A DNA stretch of 64,000 bases from Dickeya undicola (GTDB lineage Bacteria > Pseudomonadota > Gammaproteobacteria > Enterobacterales > Enterobacteriaceae), in assembly GCF_000784735.1 (NCBI RefSeq), contig NZ_JSYG01000009.1:1-64000 (forward strand), in the 5' to 3' direction. Under the pieces are notes generated by a model that was not told the DNA's origin, made no database searches, and saw only the letters and a list, made by a program, of their open reading frames with translations. Below, piece by piece: positions 1 to 9,636 of this stretch. The position numbers and the translations under genes are program-made. How positions within the stretch are numbered: the stretch's first letter is position 1; each line of letters begins with the position of its first letter.

Positions 1-40
1 CAGAATTACGTACACCCTCATGAAAACACCAAAAAATATT

Positions 41-179
41 TATACCCGTCATACTTCACGTTGCAGGTGCGTTGACTTTATTACTCGGCCCATCCCTGAG
101 CCTCGCCCTAAAGGGCCAACGCGTTGCGTTGTTCAACACGCGAGCGTGTTGTCCTGCAACTCGAATTATTTTGGGTATA
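41..179. repeat. MITE-like palindromic repeat, copy 1
   Basis: A 139-base element has imperfect terminal inverted repeats. It starts TATACCCGTCATACTTCACG and ends AATTATTTTGGGTATA; the reverse complement of the right end shares TATACCC and the inner GTTGCAG block with the left end. The centre has short palindromes such as CAACACGCGAGCGTGTTG. A 137-base relative in opposite orientation lies at 36912-37048 and a 60-base form at 37432-37491. No open reading frame is evident, so if mobile it would depend on a transposase elsewhere. The first 271 bases of the window otherwise hold nothing I can identify. Confidence 0.75.
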
Positions 180-271
180 AGTAATAGTCATGCTGGATTT
201 TTGATTATTATTTTTTGAAGCGTGCTTGCCTGTTATTGCATATTCTCAGGCAAGTACGCAGAACGTTATTC

Positions 272-1564
272 TCAAAGAAAAAGCGCGTTATGCTGGCCGC
301 TGACGGCATCAGCGATAGCGTGAGTCAATTGCGCTAATGCCGGTGGCTCAATAATAAAAGGTGGCATGAGATAGATAAGCTTGCCGAATGGCCGGATCCA
401 CACGCCCCGTTCGACAAAGAACCGTTGCAGACGCGCCATATTGACCGGCTGGCGCGTCTCCACCACTCCAATGGCACCCAACACCCGCACGTCGGCAACG
501 ATCGGTGCCTCCCTGAGCGGCAGCAACGCCTGACGCAACTGCGCCTCAATGGCGGCGACCTGCGTCTGCCAGTGATTTTCCGCCAGCAGTGTCAGGCTGG
601 CATGGGCCACGGCGCACGCCAGTGGGTTGCCCATAAACGTCGGGCCGTGCATGAAACACCCGGCTTCACCATTGCTGATGGTTTCCGCCACCGCGCGGGT
701 GGTCAGCGTGGCGGAAAGTGTCATATAACCACCGGTCAGCGCTTTGCCAAGACACAGAATATCCGGCGTCACCTCGGCGTGCTCACAGGCGAACAGGCGT
801 CCGGTGCGGCCAAACCCGGTGGCGATTTCGTCGGCAATCAGCAAGATGCCGTGCTGATCGCATAACTGGCGGACCTGCCGCAGGTACTCCGGATGATAAA
901 AGCGCATACCGCCCGCGCCCTGCACGATCGGCTCCAGGATCACGGCCGCGATGTCACGCTGATGCTGTTGCAGCAATGCGCTGAAGGTGGTGATGTCTTG
1001 CGGCTGCCAGCGCTGGTCAAAACCGACGCGCGGCGCGTCGGCAAACAGATGCGGCGGCAAATATCCCTGATAAAGGCTGTGCATCGAATTATCTGGATCG
1101 CACACCGACATGGCACCAAAGGTGTCGCCATGATAACCGTGACGTAGCGTCAGGAAACGTTGCCGACGTTCCCCACGCGCTTGCCAGTATTGCAGCGCCA
1201 TCTTCATCGCCACTTCCACCGCCACCGAGCCGGAATCTGCCAGAAACACGCACTCCAGCGCGTCCGGAGTCATCGCCACCAGTTGGCGGCACAACGCCAC
1301 CGCCGCCGGATGGGTAATACCGCCGAACATCACGTGTGACATCTGCGTCAGTTGGTCTGTCAGCGCCTGGTTCAGCCGCGGATGATTGTAACCGTGAATG
1401 GCCGCCCACCATGAAGACATACCGTCCACCAGTTGGCGGCCGTCAGCCAGTTGCAACTGATAACCGCTGGCGGCGATCACCGGGTAGCAAGGCAGGGGAG
1501 CGGTCATGGACGTATAGGGGTGCCAGATATGGCGCTGGTCGAAGTTCAGGTCATCCTGATGCAT
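272..1564 (-). CDS. bioA: adenosylmethionine-8-amino-7-oxononanoate aminotransferase (DAPA synthase)
   Basis: This enzyme transfers the amino group of S-adenosylmethionine to 8-amino-7-oxononanoate (KAPA) to give 7,8-diaminopelargonate in biotin synthesis. The 430-residue product is a PLP class III aminotransferase. The PLP lysine is K274 in the [10 protein letters not shown] segment, the same position as in E. coli BioA, and the WHPYTSM and [11 protein letters not shown] motifs are present. The frame stays open 38 codons further upstream, but that extension crosses the operator, and the start at 1564 ([10 protein letters not shown]) matches family length. It is divergent from bioBFCD and shares the BirA-controlled region. 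Confidence 0.97.
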   Translation of the reverse strand: MHQDDLNFDQRHIWHPYTSMTAPLPCYPVIAASGYQLQLADGRQLVDGMSSWWAAIHGYNHPRLNQALTDQLTQMSHVMFGGITHPAAVALCRQLVAMTPDALECVFLADSGSVAVEVAMKMALQYWQARGERRQRFLTLRHGYHGDTFGAMSVCDPDNSMHSLYQGYLPPHLFADAPRVGFDQRWQPQDITTFSALLQQHQRDIAAVILEPIVQGAGGMRFYHPEYLRQVRQLCDQHGILLIADEIATGFGRTGRLFACEHAEVTPDILCLGKALTGGYMTLSATLTTRAVAETISNGEAGCFMHGPTFMGNPLACAVAHASLTLLAENHWQTQVAAIEAQLRQALLPLREAPIVADVRVLGAIGVVETRQPVNMARLQRFFVERGVWIRPFGKLIYLMPPFIIEPPALAQLTHAIADAVSGQHNALFL

Positions 1565-1569
1565 ACTGA

Positions 1570-1601
1570 TGTAAACCAATCGGATCTCAATTTGGTTGAC
1601 A
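1570..1601. promoter_or_regulatory. BirA biotin operator between bioA and bioB
   Basis: TGTAAACC at 1570-1577 and GGTTGACA at 1594-1601 form an imperfect inverted repeat separated by 16 bases, matching the TTGTAAACC-N15/16-GGTTTACAA pattern bound by biotinyl-AMP-loaded BirA in enterobacteria. It lies 6 bases from the bioA start and 47 bases from bioB, so one site can repress both directions. The promoter elements overlapping it were not resolved base by base. Confidence 0.85.
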
Positions 1602-1647
1602 GTATACCCACATAAATTACACTGGCGAGACTTTTTTACCCGGAGCA

Positions 1648-2691
1648 ATGATGATGACCGAACGCGTAAACTGGACATTGGAACAGGCGCAGGCCCTGTT
1701 CGATAAGCCGTTTCTGGAACTGATGTTTGAAGCGCAACAGGTGCACCGCCAGCACTTTGATCCCCGTCAGGTGCAGGTCAGTACGCTGTTATCCATCAAA
1801 ACCGGTGCCTGCCCGGAAGACTGTAAATATTGCCCGCAAAGCGCCCGCTACCGTACCGGCATTGAAACCGAACGGCTGATGCAGGTTGAGCAGGTGCTGG
1901 ATTCTGCCCGGCAGGCCAAAGCCGCCGGATCTACCCGTTTCTGTATGGGGGCGGCGTGGAAAAACCCTCACGAGCGTGACATGCCGTACCTGGAGTCGAT
2001 GGTGCGCGGCGTAAAAGAGATGGGCATGGAAACCTGCATGACGTTGGGCACGCTGCATGGCGATCAGGCTGAACGGCTGGCGGCGGCTGGGCTTGATTTC
2101 TACAACCACAACCTGGATACGTCACCGGAGTTTTACGGCAACATCATCACCACCCGTACTTATCAGGAACGGCTGGATACGCTGGATAAAGTGCGTGGTG
2201 CGGGCATCAAGGTCTGCTCCGGCGGCATTGTCGGCCTGGGGGAAACGGTGCGCGACCGCGCCGGATTGCTGGTGCAACTGGCGAATCTGCCGACGCCACC
2301 GGAAAGCGTACCGATCAACATGCTGGTGAAGGTGAAGGGGACGCCGCTGGCGGAAACCGAGGATGTGGATCCGTTCGATTTTATCCGCACCATCGCGGTG
2401 GCGCGTATCATGATGCCGACGTCCTACGTGCGTTTGTCAGCCGGACGCGAGCAAATGAGCGAACAGACGCAGGCGATGTGTTTCATGGCCGGTGCCAATT
2501 CGATTTTTTACGGCTGCAAACTGCTGACCACGCCCAACCCGAAAGAAGACAAGGATCTGCTGCTGTTTGGCAAACTGGGGCTTAACCCGCAGCAAACCCA
2601 AACCGAATACGGCGACAACCAGCAACAGCAGCATCTGACCGAGCAATTGCTGCATACCGATACTGAGCAATACTACAACGCGGCGGTGTGA
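1648..2691 (+). CDS. bioB: biotin synthase
   Basis: A radical SAM enzyme that inserts sulfur into dethiobiotin to form biotin. The 347-residue product has the CxxxCxxC cluster motif (C55, C59, C62) for the 4Fe-4S cluster that cleaves SAM, and conserved segments such as GFCMGAAW-like [10 protein letters not shown] and [10 protein letters not shown]. Three consecutive ATG codons begin the frame; the first is used here because GGAG lies just upstream at 1642-1645, but either of the next two is possible. It is the first gene of bioBFCD, and bioF starts immediately after its stop codon. Confidence 0.97.
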   Translation: MMMTERVNWTLEQAQALFDKPFLELMFEAQQVHRQHFDPRQVQVSTLLSIKTGACPEDCKYCPQSARYRTGIETERLMQVEQVLDSARQAKAAGSTRFCMGAAWKNPHERDMPYLESMVRGVKEMGMETCMTLGTLHGDQAERLAAAGLDFYNHNLDTSPEFYGNIITTRTYQERLDTLDKVRGAGIKVCSGGIVGLGETVRDRAGLLVQLANLPTPPESVPINMLVKVKGTPLAETEDVDPFDFIRTIAVARIMMPTSYVRLSAGREQMSEQTQAMCFMAGANSIFYGCKLLTTPNPKEDKDLLLFGKLGLNPQQTQTEYGDNQQQQHLTEQLLHTDTEQYYNAAV

Positions 2692-3846
2692 ATGAGCTGG
2701 CAGCAACGGATCGATCAGGCGCTGGCGCAACGAAAGGCGGAGGATGCCTACCGGGTTCGCCAGCCCAATGACGGCGGCAGCGGTCGCTGGCTGGTGCGTG
2801 AGCAACGGCGTTATCTCAATTTCTCCTGTAACGACTATCTGGGGCTGAGTCAGCACCCGGCGATTGTGCGCGCCTGGCAGCAGGGCGCAGACCGTTACGG
2901 CGTGGGCAGCGGTGGCTCCGGCCATGTGACCGGGTATACCAATGCGCATGAGCAACTGGAACAGCAACTGGCGGACTGGCTGGGGTACGACCGGGCGCTG
3001 TTGATGATTTCCGGGTTTGCCGCCAATCAGGCGGTGGTGACGGCGCTGCTGACGGAGGGGGACCGTATTCTGGCGGATCGCCTCAGTCATGCCTCATTAC
3101 TGGAAGCGGCCAGCTTGTCGCCCGCGACGTTACGCCGTTTTCACCATAATCAGCCGGATTCGTTGCAGCAGTTGCTGGAAAAACCGGTCAGCGGCCAGAC
3201 ACTGGTGGTCACCGAAGGGGTGTTCAGCATGGATGGCGATACCGCACCGCTGGCGGCGTTGCATACACGCTGTCGCGAGCAGGGTGCCTGGCTGATGGTG
3301 GATGACGCCCACGGCATCGGCACTGTCGGGGAACAGGGGCGCGGTTGTAGCTGGCAGCAAGGGGTAAAACCCGAATTGCTGATTGTGACGTTTGGCAAAG
3401 CATTTGGCGTCAGCGGGGCGGCGGTGTTGTGTAGCCAGCCGGTGGCAGAATACCTGTTGCAGTTCGCCCGTCACCTGATTTACAGCACCGCTATGCCACC
3501 AGCGCAGGCGTGCGCGATGGACGCGGCGCTGGCGGTCGTTCGCAGTGCGGACGGCGACGAACGACGTACCGCGCTGGTGCAGACCGTTCGCCGTTTCCGC
3601 GACGGTGCGGCCGGGCTGCCGTTCCGTCTGCTGGCGTCAGAGAGCGCTATCCAGCCGCTGATCATCGGCGATAACGCCTGGGCGCTGGCATTGGCGCAGC
3701 AACTGCGTACCCAAGGGCTGTGGGTGAACGCGATACGGCCACCTACTGTGCCGCCGGGCACCGCACGCCTGCGTATTACATTAACTGCCAGTCATCAGCC
3801 AGAGGACATCGACCGGCTGCTGGAGGTGCTGTATGACGCCGGGTAA
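2692..3846 (+). CDS. bioF: 8-amino-7-oxononanoate synthase (KAPA synthase)
   Basis: A PLP enzyme of the alpha-oxoamine synthase family that condenses pimeloyl-ACP with L-alanine to form KAPA. It has 384 residues. The PLP lysine is K236 in TFGKAFG, as in E. coli BioF, and the DDAHGIGT motif lies near residue 204. The ATG abuts the bioB stop (TGAATG) and the 3' end overlaps bioC by 14 bases, so translation is probably coupled along the operon. Confidence 0.97.
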   Translation: MSWQQRIDQALAQRKAEDAYRVRQPNDGGSGRWLVREQRRYLNFSCNDYLGLSQHPAIVRAWQQGADRYGVGSGGSGHVTGYTNAHEQLEQQLADWLGYDRALLMISGFAANQAVVTALLTEGDRILADRLSHASLLEAASLSPATLRRFHHNQPDSLQQLLEKPVSGQTLVVTEGVFSMDGDTAPLAALHTRCREQGAWLMVDDAHGIGTVGEQGRGCSWQQGVKPELLIVTFGKAFGVSGAAVLCSQPVAEYLLQFARHLIYSTAMPPAQACAMDAALAVVRSADGDERRTALVQTVRRFRDGAAGLPFRLLASESAIQPLIIGDNAWALALAQQLRTQGLWVNAIRPPTVPPGTARLRITLTASHQPEDIDRLLEVLYDAG

Positions 3847-4615
3847 CGCTTTCTCGATGTTACATCCGCCTCATAAACAGGAAATTGCCCGTGCTTTCGG
3901 TCGGGCGGCGAGCTATTACGACCGCTTTGCCGCCCTGCAACGTGAAAGTGGGGAACAGCTGATGGCGTTGATCGGCGACCATGCTGGTTGCGAAGTACTG
4001 GATGCCGGGTGCGGCACCGGTTATTTCAGTGCCCGCTGGCAGGCGAACGGAAAACAGGTGACGGCGCTGGATTTATCGACAGAGATGCTGGCGATAGCGC
4101 GGCAGCGACAGGTGGCGACGCACTACCTACAAGGTGATATCGAACATCTGCCGTTAGCGGATGGCAGCGTGGATATCAGCTTTAGCAACATGGCGATGCA
4201 GTGGTGCGACGATTTTGATGCCGGGCTGGCTGAATTGTACCGGGTCACCCGACCGGGTGGGACGATTGCCGTCTGTACCCTGGCGGAAGGCACGCTGGCT
4301 GAGCTGGATACGGCCTGGCAGCAACTGGACGGTTCGCGGCGCATTAACCGTTTTATGTCGCTGGAGGCGCTCGTCTCCTCCTTCCGTCGCTACCATGCCG
4401 ATGTCTCGCTGGCACCGGTAACCAGTTACTTCCCTGATGTGCTGAGCCTGATGCGCTCGGTCAAAGGGGTCGGGGCGACCTGGCTGCGTGACGGCCGTGA
4501 ACACGGCGGCCTGAGCCGTCGACAATTGACCGAACTGACCACGCACTACAGTCATCATCCGCAGGGTTATCCCCTGACGTATCAACGTGTATTTGGAGTG
4601 ATTTATCGTGACTGA
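3833..4615 (+). CDS. bioC: malonyl-ACP O-methyltransferase
   Basis: A SAM-dependent methyltransferase that methylates malonyl-ACP so that it can enter fatty acid elongation as the pimelate precursor. It has 260 residues, slightly longer than E. coli BioC. The SAM-binding loop [10 protein letters not shown] lies at about residues 56-65, and the acidic loop LDLSTEM follows. An internal Met at residue 9 (MLHPPHKQE) is an alternative start closer to the E. coli length. It overlaps bioF upstream and bioD downstream by 8 bases. BioH, which removes the methyl ester, is not in the window. Confidence 0.95.
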   Translation: MTPGNAFSMLHPPHKQEIARAFGRAASYYDRFAALQRESGEQLMALIGDHAGCEVLDAGCGTGYFSARWQANGKQVTALDLSTEMLAIARQRQVATHYLQGDIEHLPLADGSVDISFSNMAMQWCDDFDAGLAELYRVTRPGGTIAVCTLAEGTLAELDTAWQQLDGSRRINRFMSLEALVSSFRRYHADVSLAPVTSYFPDVLSLMRSVKGVGATWLRDGREHGGLSRRQLTELTTHYSHHPQGYPLTYQRVFGVIYRD

Positions 4616-5288
4616 ACGCTGGTTCGTTACCGGAACCGACACTGAAGTCGGCAAAACTGTCGCCAGTGTGGCGCTGTTACAGGCCGCTCGCCGCGCCGGA
4701 TACCGTACCGCCGGGTATAAGCCGGTGGCTTCCGGTTGTGACGTGACGCCGGATGGCATTCGTAACAGCGACGCACTGCTGTTACAAGCCAACAGTAGCG
4801 TGGCGCTGCCCTATGAAACGGTCAATCCGCTGGCGTTTCTGGAACCGACGTCGCCTCACATCGTCAGCGCTGCCGAGCAGCGGCCGATTACGTTTTCCAC
4901 CCTTAGCGGCGGTTTGCGTGAACTGGAGCGTCAGGCGGACTGGGTGCTGGTCGAAGGGGCAGGCGGCTGGTTTACGCCACTGTCCACGCAGCAGACCTTC
5001 GCCGATTGGGTACAACAAGAAGCGCTGCCGGTGATTCTGGTGGTCGGGGTGAAGCTGGGGTGTATCAACCATGCGATGTTGACGGCGCAGGCGGTGCAGC
5101 AAGCCGGTTTGCGGCTGGCAGGCTGGGTCGCCAACGTTGTGCAGCCGCCTGGTCGTCACCATCACGCCTATCTGCAAACGTTGCAGGCACGACTTCCGGC
5201 CCCCCTGCTAGGGGAGATCCCTTACTTATCCGAACCAATTCAGCAGGATATCGGTGATTACTTAAACATCACTTTACTGAGAGGTTAA
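4608..5288 (+). CDS. bioD: dethiobiotin synthetase
   Basis: Closes the ureido ring of dethiobiotin from diaminopelargonate, CO2 and ATP. It has 226 residues. The P-loop GTDTEVGKT lies at residues 9-17, and the VLVEGAGGWFTPL and VVGVKLGCINHAMLT segments are typical of the family. It is the last gene of bioBFCD, overlaps bioC by 8 bases, and is followed about 80 bases on by an intrinsic terminator. Confidence 0.97.
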   Translation: MTERWFVTGTDTEVGKTVASVALLQAARRAGYRTAGYKPVASGCDVTPDGIRNSDALLLQANSSVALPYETVNPLAFLEPTSPHIVSAAEQRPITFSTLSGGLRELERQADWVLVEGAGGWFTPLSTQQTFADWVQQEALPVILVVGVKLGCINHAMLTAQAVQQAGLRLAGWVANVVQPPGRHHHAYLQTLQARLPAPLLGEIPYLSEPIQQDIGDYLNITLLRG

Positions 5289-5370
5289 CGATTCTGAGCG
5301 AATGTTGCATGAATCGTGGCTTTTCCCCGTCTTCTGGTTGAAATTGATAGAGAAAACCATCTTGAAAACC

Positions 5371-5402
5371 ACTGCTGAATCCACTGGGTCAGCAGTTTTT
5401 CT
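5371..5402 (+). terminator. intrinsic terminator of bioBFCD
   Basis: CTGCTGA (5372-5378) pairs with TCAGCAG (5389-5395) around a 10-base loop and is followed by TTTTTCTT. The position, about 80 bases after bioD, fits the end of the biotin operon. Confidence 0.85.
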
Positions 5403-5547
5403 TCTTGCTAAGTCGGTGTCATTTAGCACTTTTTTTTATAATGATCGCCGGGTCAAACACGGAAATCTTGTTTAAAAGCGTCTGGCGCTTGCGTGACGGG
5501 AAAAGGCTGCAAAACACGCCAATACAGGAGGCACGGGCGCTTGTGGG

Positions 5548-5574
5548 AGTTATCCACTATTTCTGTGGATAACT
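5548..5574. promoter_or_regulatory. inverted pair of DnaA boxes upstream of uvrB
   Basis: AGTTATCCAC (5548-5557) and GTGGATAACT (5565-5574) are perfect 10-base inverted arms around TATTTCT. The right arm contains a consensus DnaA box on the minus strand (TTATCCACA); the left arm reads TTATCCACT, one mismatch. A DnaA box is also known in the E. coli uvrB upstream region. The pairing is seen directly; DnaA binding is inferred. Confidence 0.6.
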
Positions 5575-5591
5575 GTGTGTATTAGGGTTAG

Positions 5592-5680
5592 AAAAAACGC
5601 GCTAGCCAAGAGCTGGCGCGGGTTGCGCCTGGTTTGATGCTAATCTCCGCTTTTTTATAAAACGATTTAAAATCAAATGA
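5592..5680 (-). ncRNA. candidate small RNA ending at an orphan terminator
   Basis: On the minus strand a 9-pair stem (CGCGCCAGC / GCTAGCGCG with one G-U pair, loop TCTTG, 5598-5620) is followed directly by TTTTTT (plus-strand A-run at 5592-5597), a good intrinsic terminator. No recognised gene reads into it. An AT-rich stretch at about 5650-5690 offers weak promoter-like hexamers (TTGCTT, then TTAAAT after 18 bases), which would give a transcript of about 70-80 nt. An 80-codon minus-strand frame (5685-5927) also points at it but has no convincing ribosome binding site. The terminator is clear; the RNA is an inference. Confidence 0.35.
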
Positions 5681-5868
5681 TTAATTAAAAGCAAGTCACT
5701 TTTGTTGCAGCGCGATGTGTTTGAATAAATCCCCGGCACTGGTCGTAGCAGATAATTTGAGAAATAGTTTTTCTGGGGATAAATACGTCATTTTTTTCTG
5801 GATTCGCGGTATCACTCTGTGCTAGCCAATCAGACCACCTGGGGGGGCTGTCAATGGTTAAGAATCGC

Positions 5869-5896
5869 TTGATGCTGTTTTTATATCCAGTAATAT
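5869..5896 (+). promoter_or_regulatory. uvrB promoter with LexA (SOS) box
   Basis: TTGATG (5869-5874) and TAATAT (5891-5896) form -35 and -10 hexamers with a 16-base spacer. That spacer, CTGTTTTTATATCCAG (5875-5890), is itself a LexA box and closely resembles the SOS box of E. coli uvrB. LexA would block RNA polymerase directly, making uvrB DNA-damage inducible. The leader to the uvrB ATG is about 115 nt. Confidence 0.85.
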
Positions 5897-6019
5897 GTGG
5901 CTGGTAAATCTGACCGGGGATTTTCATACTAGATTGTGTCTCTCCCTGTCGGCGACATCGGTCTAACCTGTTGATGTCCGTTGCGTGATTCCACCGTTTT
6001 TTATCCGGGTATCGTATCC

Positions 6020-8032
6020 ATGAGTAAAGCGTTCAAACTGCATTCTGATTTTAAACCTGCTGGCGACCAGCCCGAGGCGATACGCCGCCTGGAAGAAGGG
6101 CTGGAAGACGGGCTGGCGCACCAGACGCTGCTGGGGGTAACGGGGTCCGGTAAAACCTTCACCATCGCCAACGTGATCGCCGACCTCAACCGGCCGACCA
6201 TGCTGCTGGCCCCCAACAAGACGTTGGCGGCGCAGTTATATGGCGAGATGAAAGCGTTTTTTCCGGATAATGCGGTGGAATATTTCGTCTCTTACTACGA
6301 CTACTACCAGCCCGAAGCCTATGTGCCGAGTTCGGACACCTTCATCGAGAAGGATGCCTCGGTCAACGAACACATCGAACAAATGCGGCTGTCCGCCACC
6401 AAAGCATTGCTGGAGCGGCGTGACGTGGTGGTGGTGGCATCAGTGTCCGCCATTTACGGCTTGGGCGACCCAGACTTGTATTTAAAGATGATGCTGCACC
6501 TGACGCAGGGAATGCTGATCGACCAGCGTGCCATCCTGCGGCGGCTGGCGGAATTGCAGTACACCCGCAACGATCAGGCGTTTTCTCGCGGCAACTTTCG
6601 CGTGCGCGGCGAGATCATCGATATTTTCCCGGCGGAGTCTGAAGATATCGCCCTGCGGGTGGAACTGTTCGACGAAGAAGTGGAGCGGTTATCGCTGTTC
6701 GACCCACTCACCGGACAGATTGTGCAGACGGTGCCGCGTTACACCATCTACCCCAAAACTCACTACGTCACGCCGCGCGAACGCATCCTACAAGCGATGG
6801 AAGAGATCAAGGTTGAACTGGCGGAGCGACGTCAGGTGCTGCTTGCTGGCAACAAGTTACTGGAAGAGCAGCGTCTGGCGCAGCGCACCACCTTCGATCT
6901 GGAGATGATGAATGAGCTGGGCTATTGCTCCGGCATTGAAAACTACTCCCGCTTTCTGTCTGGCCGCGGGCCGGGCGAACCGCCGCCGACGTTGTTCGAT
7001 TATCTGCCAGCCGATGGCCTGCTGGTGATCGACGAATCCCACGTCACCATTCCGCAGTTAGGCGGGATGTACCGCGGTGACCGGGCGCGCAAGGAAACGC
7101 TGGTGGAGTATGGCTTTCGCCTGCCGTCAGCGCTGGACAATCGGCCGATGAAGTTCGAGGAGTTCGAAGCGCTGGCACCGCAGACCATCTATGTGTCGGC
7201 GACGCCGGGTAATTACGAGCTGGAAAAATCCGGCGGCGAGGTGATCGACCAGGTAGTGCGGCCGACCGGCCTGCTGGACCCGGAACTGGAGGTCCGCCCT
7301 GTGACGACTCAGGTGGATGATTTGCTGTCGGAAATTCGCAAACGCGCTGTTATCAATGAGCGCGTGCTGGTCACGACCCTGACCAAGCGAATGGCGGAAG
7401 ACCTGACCGAATATCTGGAAGAGCACGGCGAGCGGGTGCGCTATCTGCACTCTGATATTGATACCGTCGAGCGGGTGGAGATTATCCGCGATTTGCGTCT
7501 GGGCGAGTTCGACGTGCTGGTGGGCATCAACCTGCTGCGTGAAGGTCTGGACATGCCAGAGGTATCGCTGGTGGCGATTCTGGATGCCGATAAAGAAGGG
7601 TTCCTGCGTTCGGAACGATCGCTGATTCAGACCATCGGCCGGGCGGCGCGTAACCTCAACGGTAAGGCGATTTTGTATGCCGACAAGATTACGCCGTCGA
7701 TGGAACGCGCCATGAATGAGACGCAGCGCCGTCGCGAGAAACAGCAGGCATACAACGAGCAACACGGCATTGTGCCGCAGGGCCTTAACAAGAAGATTGG
7801 TGACATCCTGCAAATTGGTCAACCGACTAACGGCCGGGGCAAAGGGCGCGGCAAAAAAGCGGCCGAACCGGCGGCGCATTACCAACAGCTGTCACCCAAA
7901 GCGCTGGATCAAAAAATCCGCGAGCTGGAAAGTCAGATGCTGGCCCATGCGCAGAATCTGGAATTCGAGGAAGCCGCCCGCCTGCGCGACGAGATCCACG
8001 CGCTGCGCGAACAGTTTATCGCCGCGTCATGA
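6020..8032 (+). CDS. uvrB: excinuclease ABC subunit B
   Basis: Damage-recognition helicase-like subunit of UvrABC nucleotide excision repair. It is loaded by UvrA, opens DNA around the lesion and recruits UvrC. It has 670 residues. Walker A GVTGSGKT lies at residues 39-46, the aromatic beta-hairpin [10 protein letters not shown] near 92-101, the DESH helicase box follows, and a C-terminal UVR motif ([12 protein letters not shown]) contacts UvrC. The frame is open 13 codons further upstream, but [10 protein letters not shown] at 6020 matches the E. coli start. Expression is SOS controlled through the upstream LexA box. Confidence 0.98.
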   Translation: MSKAFKLHSDFKPAGDQPEAIRRLEEGLEDGLAHQTLLGVTGSGKTFTIANVIADLNRPTMLLAPNKTLAAQLYGEMKAFFPDNAVEYFVSYYDYYQPEAYVPSSDTFIEKDASVNEHIEQMRLSATKALLERRDVVVVASVSAIYGLGDPDLYLKMMLHLTQGMLIDQRAILRRLAELQYTRNDQAFSRGNFRVRGEIIDIFPAESEDIALRVELFDEEVERLSLFDPLTGQIVQTVPRYTIYPKTHYVTPRERILQAMEEIKVELAERRQVLLAGNKLLEEQRLAQRTTFDLEMMNELGYCSGIENYSRFLSGRGPGEPPPTLFDYLPADGLLVIDESHVTIPQLGGMYRGDRARKETLVEYGFRLPSALDNRPMKFEEFEALAPQTIYVSATPGNYELEKSGGEVIDQVVRPTGLLDPELEVRPVTTQVDDLLSEIRKRAVINERVLVTTLTKRMAEDLTEYLEEHGERVRYLHSDIDTVERVEIIRDLRLGEFDVLVGINLLREGLDMPEVSLVAILDADKEGFLRSERSLIQTIGRAARNLNGKAILYADKITPSMERAMNETQRRREKQQAYNEQHGIVPQGLNKKIGDILQIGQPTNGRGKGRGKKAAEPAAHYQQLSPKALDQKIRELESQMLAHAQNLEFEEAARLRDEIHALREQFIAAS

Positions 8033-8099
8033 TGATACTGGCGTGAGAGTCGAGTGCTGCTGGGGCATGGCGCATACGCCGTAGCTCAGAGAGTGAATC

Positions 8100-9020
8100 T
8101 CAGACCGGGCACAGCCCCAGAGACTGCACTGCCTGCTCCAGAGCGGCGCGCAACAGTGCGCGGTCATGGTGGTGCGGCACGTCCTGCGCTGCCAGCGGTT
8201 GCTGGATAATCAGACGGTCAGCCACCTCGCCGGTGTCTGTTTGGGGAGCGACCACCACGGCGTCAATAATGCGCCGGTCAATTTTACTTTCGATAAGCTG
8301 TAGTTTTTGCGCCAGTGTCAGACGGGTAGCGATTTGACTCTGTTCGACCCCCAGATTACCGATGTACACCACCGGAGCACGGGCGTCATGCAGCGATTGC
8401 GCCAGATCGGTGAGCAGTAACGGTGGCATCAGGCTGGTGAGAAAGCTGCCAGGACCGATCAGGATCAAGTCCGCCTCGGCAATGGCCGCCAGCGCCTCCT
8501 GTGTGGCGGGAGCGGCCGGGTAAAGCATCAAATCCTGCGGTAGGGTGGCGAGCTGGTCTACCGCCACTTCGCCATACACCGGATTGCCCTGGGTATCAAT
8601 CGCCATCAGGTCTACCGGTTGTTCTGACATTGGAATCAGCCGAGCGTCCACCTTGAGCAGATTGCGGATCAGATTGATGGCTTCCAATGGGCGCACACTG
8701 AGGTGATCCATCGCTTTGAGCATCAGATTACCAAGATTGTGGCCGGACAGTTCGCCGTTACCGCTGAAGCGGTACTCAAACATCGCTGACGCTACGCTAG
8801 GAGAGGTGATCAACTGATTCAGGCAGTTACGGGTGTCGCCCCAGGCAATACCGCCCTCTGAACGGCGAATTCGCCCGGTGGAGCCGCCATTATCGGTGGT
8901 GGTGACGATACCGGTCAGTCGTGATCCGAGAAAGGAGAGCGACGACATAACGCGCCCCAGTCCGTGACCACCGCCCAGCGCCACAACACGATCCAGCTCC
9001 GCCAATGTGCGATTCCCCAT
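8100..9020 (-). CDS. ybhK: YvcK/YbhK family gluconeogenesis factor-like protein
   Basis: A 306-residue protein of the CofD/YvcK superfamily. In Bacillus and other bacteria YvcK binds UDP-sugars and links carbon metabolism to cell wall synthesis; the role in enterobacteria is less clear. The nucleotide-binding [13 protein letters not shown] loop lies near residue 12, with [11 protein letters not shown] and [11 protein letters not shown] motifs after it. The start at 9020 ([10 protein letters not shown]) matches E. coli YbhK and has AAGGG upstream; the longer open frame to 9137 is unlikely. It converges on uvrB with about 70 bases between stops. Confidence 0.93.
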   Translation of the reverse strand: MGNRTLAELDRVVALGGGHGLGRVMSSLSFLGSRLTGIVTTTDNGGSTGRIRRSEGGIAWGDTRNCLNQLITSPSVASAMFEYRFSGNGELSGHNLGNLMLKAMDHLSVRPLEAINLIRNLLKVDARLIPMSEQPVDLMAIDTQGNPVYGEVAVDQLATLPQDLMLYPAAPATQEALAAIAEADLILIGPGSFLTSLMPPLLLTDLAQSLHDARAPVVYIGNLGVEQSQIATRLTLAQKLQLIESKIDRRIIDAVVVAPQTDTGEVADRLIIQQPLAAQDVPHHHDRALLRAALEQAVQSLGLCPV

Positions 9021-9636
9021 AATTACCCTTATCTTCCGGCTGCCTACCCTAAAAAAGTAGCGGATATATATCACATCTTGGCCTGAAGCAGCATCAGCGC
9101 CGCTAGAAATTTTACGGCATGGTGACCGGCTGTTCATTCTGTCGTAAAAAAGCGGTATGTGGCAGTGTAGAAAACATCCGGTGATTCATCAGAAAGCAGT
9201 CCGACGAGGGATAATTTTTTCAGCGGATATCCGCGATTAGCCGATTATTATTAATGAGTTATGGACGGATTTTTGAGTATTGTTATTTGATGGTGGATAT
9301 GATTTATTTTGCTGTTATATTTCTCATTTTTTATTTTATTTATTTGTTTTTAAATGACTTTAATTTATTCATTTTCTATTTTTTTTATCGATTAATAAAA
9401 ATTACTCACAGTATTATTATGCTGTTATAACACTAACTGTTATGGCGTAAATAATACAGACTGTTTATATCCATTTATTCCTGCCCATTTTAAGATCCCT
9501 GCCGGTGGCATTACGCCACCCGTGAGTACGGCTGGCGCTCTGTCGTTTGGTTCGCATCGTGATAGCTCCCATTCCGGCCCGCGCCCAGTCGACGAGTAAA
9601 TCGATAGCAGGGCTGCTTGCAGTCCAGAGGTAAGAC
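9021..9636. other. AT-rich intergenic region upstream of cioA
   Basis: About 600 bases without a credible gene, very AT-rich between 9230 and 9460. It must hold the divergent promoters of ybhK and cioA. The one clear structure is ATAACA-CTAAC-TGTTAT at 9427-9443, a perfect 6-base inverted repeat, immediately preceded by the overlapping palindrome GTTATAAC (9424-9431). This may be an operator for cioAB. No convincing FNR or ArcA site was found. Confidence 0.5.

Noticed and set aside
5685-5927. 80-codon minus-strand open frame before uvrB
   Set aside because: No convincing ribosome site, overlaps the LexA/promoter region, and the sequence resembles no family I know. Kept only as an alternative for the orphan terminator finding.
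7127-7885. 252-codon frame antisense to uvrB
   Set aside because: Shadow of uvrB with low-complexity His/Gln/Arg composition.
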